From the NCBI GenBank assembly GCA_037176905.1, contig JBBBWG010010923.1:1-21237 (forward strand): DNA of 21,237 bases, in the 5' to 3' direction. Origin of the DNA: Azolla pinnata. Lineage: Eukaryota; Streptophyta; Polypodiopsida; Salviniales; Salviniaceae. Each line of letters starts with the position of its first letter. Within the stretch, counting starts at the first letter, position 1. Made by a program: the position numbers and the translations under genes. Below the pieces are notes generated by a model. It was not told the origin of the DNA. It saw only the letters and a program-made list of their open reading frames with translations, and searched no databases. This document shows positions 9,401 through 19,100 of this stretch, piece after piece.

Positions 9401-12400
9401 CACTGCCTCCTATGGAAGGAACTGGAGGATACCTGAGTCTGAAACCAAAAGAGATTTCAATAACTAAATACAATAAAACGCTTTATATCAACTGCATTAT
9501 TCCTGATTCTACTGACATGTGTAAGAACCAATCCCCAGATGTTCACCTAGTATACATAATGAGCACAGATGATAAAACAAGTAGGGTCTAAAGCACAGAT
9601 GTTAAGGAGTAAAGGGAACAACAAATGAAGTAGCCTAATGGAACCCATTAAGCTCATTCTAAATACTGCGCTACATACTTAAGCATATCGTGACAAAAAG
9701 CTCAGATTTTCGTTCTAGCGTTCCCATCGGTAGGCGTGGCTTTAAAATAGCCTAAAGTAGTTCATTACACTTATTCTAGATAGTGTACTAGACTTGAACA
9801 TATTGTAGAATACAGGACTTGAGGATCAGGATGGTAAAATTTTGTGGAGTTCCCAGTCCTAGACTATTTTTATATTCTTCTGACAGACATGTTTATATGA
9901 GCATGCGAGTCCATGGGATTGTAATAAACATATTTGACCCGTCATGGATGAAATTGCAGCCTTCTGCTTGAGATGGGCACTGCATCTATTTGCCTTCATA
10001 AAACCATGCATAGAAAAAGGGTTTTTCGTCTGAGAAGGCTACAGTATCCATTAACGTGTGTCTAACTAAAATACAGTCCTATTGAGGATGATAATAAATA
10101 CACTGATGATTTCCAACAATTTTGATCAACCGATTGATAAGGCTTCAACAATACAGTATTGTTTATCAGAATGTTTTCTTGAAGAAAACACAGAAACTCT
10201 GAGCAGAACACAGTCATGGATAGTCACCATCAACGTGACTTTTAAATATTTCATGTAGCAACCTGCAGGAAATTTCCAGTTTCTAACAGAGAACAAAACC
10301 ATCTCCTCTTAATTCCTCAGGAAAAAAAAATACCATAGTCATTTTCATGGGACTCCGCAAAAGCATAGCCTGTTCCTAGAAGTCTGCCTCATAGTGATTT
10401 TGGGGAAAGGATGAAGGGAGGTTATGAGAGTATCGAGTTCCATAGATATTTGGTGGATGCCCTACAAGGATGATATAGCTCTAACATAGGGTATGTGGAA
10501 ATTACTAAAACCCCTAATTTTAGTATTATCGATCATCCGTTTTGTTTGCACTTGTATTTGGAACCCTATCCTCAATGTTTTTCAAACAATTCAAATGCTG
10601 CAGAAATTCATTTTGTGCATCTTCAACATTGAGAAATTGCTTACCCAGGCAGAGAAGGAGGCGGCTCCTCAATGATCACACTGCCGGGAATCGCACTTCC
10701 TTCTGTGCTATACTCTCGATAAATCTCCTCTTTTCTGATTAATAGGAATCATAACAAAGAAAGGGACTTCAATTCTAATATAGTAATCAGAGGGACAAGA
10801 AGTAAAGCTACGAAAATCTCGGGCAAAAGACCCCATGATTCCTATCAGAATTTCAGAAATATTGATTGTTTAAATACCATTGTCATCAACATTCATCATT
10901 CACTATCATAGAGATAATTACCTTGATGTGCTCGGAGTTTCTTTTGTAACAACAAGACGGGATAGAATTTTAGAGTTTATTTTGTCGACAAGCCCATTAA
11001 GATTCTTATATAGCTGTCCATAATTTGTGCTTTGGACACCAGTCACATAATCACCAACCCTGGCATCCCAGAAAAACAAAACATTAGGTATTAATGCAAA
11101 CAGGATCCACATGCTTCCAGTATATAATGTCATTCAAAAAGAAAAAAAACGAATGTCTTAAACAGTCTCATGTGCTCTAAAAGATTAGAAACAAAAGTAA
11201 ATCAAAATGGGAAGCTTGAAACATATTGCATACAAACAGTGACCAATATTTATTGGTTGAAAGCTCTTGAGATGCTTAATGTTTCAGATTCATTGGGTTA
11301 CAATAGCTCTTCAAAAGATAAAAAAATATGGTGCAGTCATGAAAACGCGGATATGTGCAAGTAATAACATTTGAGTAGATTTCAAATTTATTGAAGTCTC
11401 CAAGAGGGTCAAAGCAATCTTCAAATACTCAAAAATCTAAAACAAATTATGGAAAGTGTTTTTTCCACCAACACACTACGTCTCATTTCATATGTATGAA
11501 ATAATGGGAGCCCTCAGGATAGATTACCCATGAATTCTTATGAAATTAGACTGAATTGTTTAACGATACTCGCCCGTTTGACCCCTTTATAAATAAGGGG
11601 TTATACTCTCGGTACATAAGCTTAAGTCAACAACATACCTGATCTCTAGATGGAGAGGCTCCTTATCTTCATCATTATGACCAGGTACTGCATCTACCAT
11701 TAGTGTGTCACCCATAGCAATACATTTCACGAACACAGAGTTGCATAAGTTGGGTTGTTCAAGACCCGAATAATGAAATGCATAAGCCTCATCCATCTCA
11801 TTCCATCCTTCAATACCCACTTCAATATTCTCATCATTTCCTACAATCAATAAAAAAAAGCAAAGGTTAGCATCTTCCGAGCAGCCAAAATGGCTATAAG
11901 ATTGAAAATGTTAAATTCGCATCAAGTATGAAAGAAAGACTGATTTGTGAATGATCATGAGGGTATATCTTCTCGCAAATATAGCATTAGCACAACAATC
12001 ATGAAAAAATCACATATAGAAATGTAACATGGCTCACCAGCATCATGAAAAGCATCAATAATGGGACATATAATGAGAACATCAATAATGTGAACATCAC
12101 TTATTTTATTTGTGGTATTGGCAACAACAATCAAGGAGAACATTATCATATGTGTGACATGGATATCAATAATCATTTGAACTGTCGATATGGTGTACTT
12201 TAACTGGCAGAAAATGATCAAAGATATGCAAGTAGAAAAATAAAAAATGGGAGGTAATGTTTACATGATCACTCCATCAAAACACGATTTTAGCATACAA
12301 AAAGAAACAATTGGTATCTAAACTAATGCAAAGTTCGCAATTGGCTACTGTTTTGGTTAGTGAACATGAAGAGACGAGCATCCAGGATGCTTTCCCCTAT

Positions 12401-13052
12401 TCAAAGCAGTAACCAAAATGTGTGTTTCTCAGTAAGTAGCAAGAATTCAGAGAGATTGATGTGCATTACAATGGGTTCTGTCATACACAAAATCCGTATA
12501 TACATGAATACAGACACAAAATCCTCTCCGGGCGTATTCTGGTGACAAGACAAATCTGCACAGCTTCCCCAACATGAAACCAAAGTTCAAACCTTACATA
12601 TAGGCGCCTACCAGCTCCATCATTGGAGCTAGTTAATAGGCCAGCAGCCCCATTACTATCTGCCACTGCAAAATGTAGTGTGTGCGGCGTCATTCTGTGT
12701 GTGCATGAGTGAGTCCTCCATGAATGTGTATACGTCTGTACGTGTATCGGATGTATGCGTGTGCGTATGCATGAATTTGGACAAAAATGTGCATGTGCGT
12801 GGCACCGATGCAGGCAATCCAAAAGACGGATGGATGCACGGATGGAGTGCGCATGTATTGCCCTGCGGATACTGAATTACCTGGGAGATTGGCACGGGAG
12901 CCGGCAGCGGTGAGAGAGAAGCCGGCGGAGAGGAAGGCAGCGTGGACGGCGAAGGCGACGGGGTCATGGGAGGAGGAGGACGATGGCGGCGATCGAAAGC
13001 GAGGCCGCGCGGCCCGGATCACTCCCAGAACAGCGGCTTCGGAGGCCGCCAT
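6447..13052 (-). CDS. PI31-like proteasome regulator (PTRE1 homologue), ten exons, complete
   Basis: Plant PI31 proteins bind and modulate the 20S/26S proteasome; the Arabidopsis member is PTRE1. Exons on the minus strand: 13052-12881, 12665-12612, 11840-11639, 11059-10922, 10734-10645, 9438-9361, 9268-9237, 9126-9060, 6798-6718, 6507-6447. They total 975 nt, 324 residues plus stop, with every intron GT-AG and every phase matching. Residues 1-188 form the PI31 N-terminal (FP) domain: VLGVIRAARPRF near the start, VGIEGWNEMDEAYAF, VFVKCIAMGDTLMVDAV, LHLEIRVGDYVTG. The tail is Pro/Gly-rich as in plant homologues: GGSDLFPGPGAGVYPSR, GGMLLGPHDPRWG, PPGARFDPFGPPGVPGFEP and HPDLEHF (residues 315-321). 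It ends KPF, shorter than the tail I recall for Arabidopsis. The start is the only ATG giving the conserved N-terminus. Least certain is the exon 5 acceptor: 10734 has the best pyrimidine tract, but nearer in-frame AGs exist. Confidence 0.88.
6799..6819 (-). promoter_or_regulatory. Exon 9 splice acceptor with TA-repeat tract
   Basis: The acceptor of PI31 exon 9 is TAG at 6801-6799, preceded on the minus strand by about nine TA units instead of a normal pyrimidine tract. The protein frame requires exon 9 to start at 6798, since only this gives R-GTIPPGARFDPF with the correct phase. Confidence 0.7.
6799..9059 (-). other. Long intron 8 of the PI31-like gene
   Basis: A 2261-bp AT-rich intron between exons 8 and 9, much longer than the others (about 90 to 1210 bp). 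It contains only short open frames in conflicting frames (for example around 7508-7928 on the minus strand) with no recognisable domain. I saw no terminal repeats, so an inserted element is not demonstrated. Confidence 0.7.
12666..12880 (-). other. Intron 1 of the PI31-like gene, TG-rich
   Basis: A 215-bp intron. On the plus strand it is rich in GTGTG, CGTGTA and GTGCAT stretches (about 12678-12800), a degenerate TG repeat. The donor is GTAATT and the acceptor is TTTTGCAG. Confidence 0.75.
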
Positions 13053-13124
13053 GCGAGCTCGCCGAGGTGCAGGTGGAGCTTCGTCCTCGCGGGTCGAATC
13101 TGACAGAGCGCAGGAGCAGAATCT

Positions 13125-13183
13125 GCGTCTTCTTCGCTGCGTCTTCGTCTTCTTCGCTGCGTCTTCGTCTTCTTCGCCGCGGC
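13125..13183. repeat. 21-bp tandem repeat, TCTTCTTCGCTGCGTCTTCG type
   Basis: Nearly three copies of a CTTCTTCG-rich unit lie 75-130 bp upstream of the PI31-like start codon, probably in its 5' untranslated region or core promoter. Confidence 0.8.
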
Positions 13184-13195
13184 ATGCCGAAGCAA

Positions 13196-13652
13196 GCGGA
13201 GGCTCGGCAGATCATCCGACGGAAGCGGGAGGCTCGGCAGATCATCCGACGGTAGCGGGAGGCTCGGCAGATCATCCGAAGCAACCGGAGGCTCGGCAGA
13301 TCATCCGATGCTAGAGGAGGCTCGGCAACCATCCGACGGTAGCGGGAGGCTCGGCAGATCATCCGAAGCAAACGGAGGCTCGGCAGATCATCCGAAGCAA
13401 GCGCAGGCTCGGCAAATCATCCGACGGTAGCGGAGGCTCGGCAGATCATCTGACGGTAGGGGAGGCTCGACAGATCATCCGAAGCAAGCGCAGGCTCGGC
13501 AAATCATCCGACGGTAGTGGAGGCTCGGCAGATCATCTGACGGTAGGGGAGGCTCAGCAGATCATCCGAGGCAAGCGGAGGCTGGGCAAATCATCCGACG
13601 GTAGCGGAGGCTCGGCAAATCATCCGACGGTAGCGGGAGGCTCGGCAAATCA
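13196..13652. repeat. 29-bp minisatellite, GAGGCTCGGCAGATCATCCG unit
   Basis: About sixteen copies of a 29-30 bp unit: GGAGGCTCGGCAGATCATCC followed by variable GACGGTAGCG, GAAGCAAGCG or GATGCTAGA. Variant units are arranged in a higher-order way: the GAAGCAAGCGCAGGCTCGGCAAATC form and the ATCTGACGGTAGGG form recur together. The array sits 140-600 bp upstream of the PI31-like start codon. It is not a CRISPR array: there are no unique spacers and the organism is a plant. Confidence 0.92.
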
Positions 13653-14189
13653 CAGTAATGTTCTTAATCTTTCGAAAATGGGGAGCAAATTCCTCTTTCT
13701 CCGGAAGCAGAAACCATTCTTCTGATACTAACCGAATCTTCAAAAGACTGAAGATTACGACGGAGTAAAAAATCTCGCCGGAAGATCATGCGACAAGAAC
13801 CTTTCGTTCCGCGTTTACGGAACTGGGCATTCGAGAAGATGCTCTGATCATTTCTTGTCGTTCTGCGTAACAGGAGGCGTGGAAATAGCTGCCACGGTGC
13901 TCGATAATTCCACTTCGGACTCTGTATTGTTACTGAACGGCCAACTTTCGACAGAACGATGAGAATTTTATTTCTTCTCTGCGTTGCGACCGAGGAGGCT
14001 CCGATGATCAACCTGTGCTACCCTTCTCACATTGCAGTTTATACACTTTTCATTTTTCCAATTTCCAGTTATTGACTCCTGGAGTGGAGTAGTATGGTTA
14101 TTATCAAGAGTTTTTCTTTCATTCTGCTTTTCAAATAAACCCCATAGCAGTAGTACTGAAAAGTTCATATTATATATAAGCAGTGTTGA

Positions 14190-14640
14190 GCTTTGCTCGG
14201 TTTGAGCCGTATCGAATCGGCCAAGCCGTGGTTTCAAGGGGTTTTGCTTGGCATAATCAAGCTCAAGTTTAGCTCGGTTTTTAAGAAATTGGGTTTATTA
14301 GTTTGGCTTCATTTCGGTTCATTTTGGGAGGTTTATAGTCTGGATTAGTCCAATTTTAGCTTGACATTGCCAAAATGGTTGATGTTCAACTATTGGAGCC
14401 ATTTAAACCGCGGTTCGGTTCGGTTCGGTTCGGTTCGGTTTGGCTGTAAACTCTTTACAAACGGTTCGATTCAGTTGTAACTCTTTGGAAACGGTTCGAT
14501 TCGATCTGTTATAATTGAGGGGAACGATTCGGTTCTGTTTTTTTTTTCACCAAGCCAATTTTGGCTTAGTTTGAAACCTTTAAGCAATGGTTTGGTTCAG
14601 CTCATCCTTTTAGAGTTAAGTTCAACTCAGTTCAGTTCGA
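14190..14640. repeat. GGTTC-type degenerate repeat
   Basis: The region is rich in GGTTCG, GGTTTG and GCTCGG words, with a clean core of about six GGTTC units at 14412-14441. Flanking copies are degenerate (for example ACGGTTCGATTC at 14461 and 14491). A pentameric origin with decay is the simplest reading; a mobile element is possible, but no ends are visible. Confidence 0.75.
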
Positions 14641-14683
14641 TTCTAGTTGTTTATCGAATGTCTGTATCCGCATTTTTCCGTGA

Positions 14684-14932
14684 CCGGGAATATTTCCCAG
14701 CCCTGATTGTTGTTGCCATTGCATCCATCATCAGGCCTCCTTCCCAGCCTCGATGTGGATTGATTGGCATCAAGAGAGGAGTCGAGTGTTGGCATCTGCT
14801 GCTTTTGATGCATCAGAGCTCGTCGATACGATTCCCGATTCTATGCTTATCCACAAGGTTCGATTAGAGCATAATCTACAGGACTTCCTAGACCGCACCG
14901 TCGATAGGTGCACAAACGAGTTGGTTAAATAA
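14684..14932 (+). CDS. Unrecognised short open frame with protein-like composition
   Basis: The frame is open from 14684 and has an ATG at 14753, giving 59 residues (MWIDWHQERSRVLASAAFDA at the start, ending CTNELVK) before the stop at 14930-14932. The mix of residues (SELVDTIPDSM, LEHNLQDFLDRTVDRC) looks more like real protein than repeat translation, but I recognise no family and see no splice context. It could be a decayed fragment of a gene or mobile element, or chance. Confidence 0.15.
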   Translation, partial: PGIFPSPDCCCHCIHHQASFPASMWIDWHQERSRVLASAAFDASELVDTIPDSMLIHKVRLEHNLQDFLDRTVDRCTNELVK

Positions 14933-15394
14933 CTGACTTCATTGACATCTACACGTTATGGTTTAAGGATTTTAAATGGCTAACGATTCGATTCGCTTCG
15001 TTTCCAAGGTCCGATAAACACTTCACACACAGATGCTGCTTCCAACTGATGTTGTGCTGATGACGGCTGTCGTCTTGATCGCAAGCTTTTGAAGACAATC
15101 GATCCGACTTTTTCGTTCACGATATTGTCAAAGCGCACATCTTCTAGGTGAAAACATCAAGAATGGATCGAGGTTTGAACAGGAAATCGATCGGTGCCAC
15201 TGAAAGTCGAGAGGCACGAATCTAAAAAAAAAAATGTCGCACGAGCCGCGAAAGAGTCTGATTTCTCTAATGGGGTACAAGATTTCTGGAGCATTGCCGT
15301 CGCCCTTCGATTAAAATTTGCTTGCCTTTGATTTGTTTGTTTTTCGAATCGTTTGATCAATTGACAACTGAAGACGCGAATGAAACTTTTCCTC

Positions 15395-15920
15395 AGGTAT
15401 AATTCGATCGAATCTGGCGTGCGACAGAAAGACAAAACAAACAGAGGCCCTGTGCCTCTACTCTGCACGAATCGCACGAGTTACAGTTCTCTGGCATCCA
15501 ATGCGGCATTGCGATTCTGTTCGAAATTTTAACTTTCAAGCATCTCTAAGGTCTCGACTTTTGCAATGTCGATCCCTCTTTGATCAATTCAATCGATATT
15601 TGGCACGCGACAGATAGACTCTGCACAAAATCGCACGAGCTATAGTTCTGTGGCATCCAATGCGGCATTGCGATGATTATCTTCAAATTTCAACTCTCAA
15701 GCATCTCTAAGGTCTTGACTTTTAGCAATGTCAATCCTCTTTGATCAATTCAATCGATATTTGGCACGCGACAGATAGACTCTGCACAAAATCGCACGAG
15801 CTATAGTTCTGTGGCATCCAATGCGGCATTGCGATGATTATCTTCAAATTTCAACTCTCAATCATCTCTAAGATCTTGACTTTTAGCAATGTCAATCCCT
15901 CTTTAATTAATTCAACTTAG
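15395..15920. repeat. 160-bp tandem repeat, three copies
   Basis: The word TGGCATCCAATGCGGCATTG recurs at 15492, 15651 and 15812, giving periods of 159 and 161 bp. Each unit also has CTCTGCACAAAATCGCACGAG, AAGCATCTCTAAGGTC and a CAATTCAATCGATATTTGGC stretch. Copies two and three are nearly identical, copy one is diverged, and a partial relic (TCGATCGAATCTGGCGTGCG) precedes it near 15405. The array ends about 60 bp before the probable TATA box of the beta-glucosidase gene, so it occupies its upstream promoter. Confidence 0.92.
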
Positions 15921-15978
15921 ACTTGTGATCTTGGACACACAACATACATACATGCATACACATACAGAACAGTATAAC

Positions 15979-15986
15979 TATATATA
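15979..15986 (+). promoter_or_regulatory. Probable TATA box of the beta-glucosidase gene
   Basis: CTATATATAG lies about 130 bp upstream of the ATG at 16112. That would leave a leader of roughly 100 bp, normal for a plant gene. No other strong TATA-like word lies nearer the start. Confidence 0.55.
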
Positions 15987-16111
15987 GAGAAGAGGGTGAA
16001 CAGCTTCTTTGTTTGATTTGTTAGCAAGCTCCAAGACTGTCTATACCCATTGTATGTTAACAACACTAACTGCTACTGATCAGCTGATTTTTGAAAGGCT
16101 ATCATCAATCC

Positions 16112-19100
16112 ATGGCCTTCCTGATCAGTGCAGTTGCAGGATCTGTAGCAGCCCCTTTAATCCTTGCTCTGATGATTCTCTCTGCCTCTTCTGGTCTGCA
16201 AGCTGGATTTCATGTCATGAGCAGCAGCATTAGCAGTAATGTGTCGCGGAGCAGCTTCCCTCACGGCTTCATCTTCGGAACCTCCACAGCAGCTTATCAA
16301 GTATGGGATCATCATCTGCATCATCATCATCTGAATCATCATTCTAGCCATCATTGCTGTCTGAATCAGAATACTCGGAAGGAATGGAATGAATCTACCT
16401 ACATCTGGAGTTCTTTCCTCAGTGCCCATCAATCCATTCATCTTTCCTTTCTTTACAACAGTCCCCATTAGCTAATGCACACAATCCATGCACAGGGACA
16501 CAAAAAACAAAGGCTAGTAATGGTTAGAGAACTTATCGATTCTCGATGTCGGAAACCATCTGCATGGTTTTTAATGTAATTGCATCAGGCATTTCATTCG
16601 TCACCGGTGTACTAACCTGAGTACTTTGCGTCGCATGAATTCACCTTACCCATTTTAGGTCGAAGGAGCTGTGAATAAAGATGGTCGGGGCAAGAGCATT
16701 TGGGACACCTTCGCTCACCGATTCGGTAAGCCGCTATTTCCTGACTGATTACATTGAATAAAGAAGTAATAGAAAACATCCGCTCAATCGTTCAAGCGAA
16801 CGAGTTTTTGCTCTTTTTTCCTTTGCTAATTCATCTCTTTAAATGACTCTGTAAATGCTTTGAATCGATCGAATAGCCTGAGCTCGTTAATTTGGGGAGA
16901 CGCCTTCTCCAGTCTGTTGCATAAAAATCAATCCTTTCATATGATTTGTTTTGTGGATTTAAATTATTGGTTTGCTTGTCGATTTATTGATCACATTAAT
17001 TAGGCTAGCATTAGCTAATTTAGCCCCTGAATGATTCATTCAGTAGATTTGGGTTGTGATTCTTTCATTCAGTTGATTGGAATTGCGGACTGATCGAATC
17101 GCTGTTGTGTTTTTCAAAGTCATGAATCGATTGATGTACAAGTTGGGTCTTCTGCCAAATTTGTTTGAATCATCAAATGGGGCTGTTTTCTACTTAAGTG
17201 TTTCAATTTGACCGAATTGGGTCTTTTGCTTGAATTCAATCGAATTGGAGTCAGATTATTTTGGCTTGAGTTCAATTGAATTATAGTGGGTTTTTTTGCT
17301 TGAATTCAATGGATTTAGAATTAATTGAGTTTTATTTTCTCGGCTATGTAGTTAATTAATCACATACAAAATCATGGGTATATGTTGTGGGTTGATGCAA
17401 TCAGCGATCGAGTCTTTACGTCTGGTTAGTGTGAGAATAGGCCATTGATCGAATGATCGATTAGTGAGAACAGATTTGCTCTAAATAAGTCATGAAATCT
17501 GGTCTTGATCGACTCCTTCCCGTCTTGATCAAAAGGAAAAACTTTGGGTCACCGAAAAACCTCATTTCACTGAAATAATAAGACCGTTGAAGACTATTCA
17601 GACATAGCTTCTGCATTTATGCCGCCATTAAGGTTCTGACATTTTCTCTTCAAAGCCAGCAGTAAATGCGTGATGCGGATGTCCAAAAGCCAGTGGGGGG
17701 AATCATTTCTTAAACGGTAAGAAATTTGAACCGTAACCAAGGGCGATTGCAATGGTTTTTCGGGCTCTGAAATTTTTGATGCGATGCTAGAATTCAACGA
17801 GTGAGCTCTCTAGAATCGATAACGCGGATGAAAAGAAAATTTCGGAGCTGCGATTTTGACCAAGATGCAGAAAATTTCTCTGTAATTATATTGGAAGCAT
17901 GTGTGTGGAGTGGTTTAATCAGCAGTTTTGGTGAATAATGATGCAATCTGGAGGTTGGTTAATCGGCGGCATTGGTTAAGCATGATTATTAGGCTGGTTT
18001 TAATCCGGCATCGTTAGGCCAGTTAATTTACTAATTAAGCATTATAGCGAGGCTCGCCAAAATCCGGCATCATTAGGCCGGTTAATCAGCGGCATCAGGG
18101 AGGAATTAATTAAGCATTATTATTAGGCTGCTTAAAAACCAGCGTCATTAGGGCGGTTAATCGGCGGCGTTCGTGAGGAATTAGTTAAACATTATTATTA
18201 GGTTGGCTTAAATCTAGCATTGTTTGGCCAGTTAATCTGCGGCATCGGGGAGGAATTAATCAAGCATTATTATTAGGCTGGTTAATATCCAGCATCATTA
18301 GGCCGGTTAATCAGCGGCATTGGTGTGGAATTAATTGTGCATTATTATTAGGTTTGTTTAAATCCATCATTGTTAGGCCGGTTAAGCAGCGAGGAATTAA
18401 TCGAGCATTTACTATTAGGCTGGTTAAAATCAAGCATTGTTTAGGCCGGTTAATCAGCAGCTTTGGTGAGGAATTAATTAAGCACTATTATTAAGCTGGT
18501 AGAAATCCAGCATCATTAGGCCGGTTAAAATGAGCGGCATCGAGGAGGATTTAATTAAGCATCATTATTAGGCTGCTTATAATCCAGCATCATTAGGCTG
18601 GTTAATCAGCGGCGTTCTTGAGGAATTAATTAAGCATTATTATTAGGCCGCTTTAAACCCAGCATTGTTATGCCGGTTATGAGCAGCTTAATTAATTAAG
18701 CATTCCCAGCATCATTAGGCAGGTTAATACTAATGAAATGCTAACAGTCGGTTCAATTAGCGGGTTTTTGTGATTAACGAAGCATCGGTAGGCTGGCCAA
18801 ATCGGTGGTTTCGGAAACCCGATTGAGGCCGTTTCCTTCCTTCTAATTGTGCGAAGAAATCGAGCCGCCGATGAGTGAATTGAAAATTTTTCTTTGGCGA
18901 TCGGGGATCAATGGATTGACATCGATTGATCGATCGAAACTGACACAAAATGGTTTTGTTTGGTTGGTTGGTTGGTGAGCAGGAAGCGTGATCGACTTCA
19001 GTAACGCAGACATTGCTGACGATCAGTACAACCGTTACAAGGTAAAAGAAAACCGCCCCACGATTCGGAACTACGATCGAGGGATAGCGAGCGAGATTCT

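Larger units (their letters stand above)
13653..15390. other. Intergenic region without recognised gene
   Basis: It lies between the divergent PI31-like and beta-glucosidase genes. Open frames at 13664-14011 and 13968-14237 (minus) match nothing I recognise. A GGTTC-type low-complexity stretch occupies about 14190-14640. A short plus-strand open frame at 14684-14932 is listed separately. Confidence 0.6.

Noticed and set aside
12592..12611. Alternative donor GTAAGG (12597-12592) for PI31 exon 2
   Set aside because: It has a better consensus than the chosen GTAGGC at 12611, but leaves phase 0 while exon 3 needs phase 1; using it breaks the reading frame into VGIEGWNE.
13196..13652. Regular 29-bp repeats that look at first like a CRISPR array
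   Set aside because: Units are directly adjacent with no unique spacers, and the window is a plant nuclear sequence.
14455..14510. GGTTCGATTC words resembling the tRNA internal B box
   Set aside because: They belong to the GGTTC repeat; no A box, anticodon arm or acceptor stem can be built around them.
16091..16111. Upstream extension of the beta-glucosidase start
   Set aside because: The in-frame upstream codon is TTG, not ATG; the ATG at 16112 gives a normal signal peptide.
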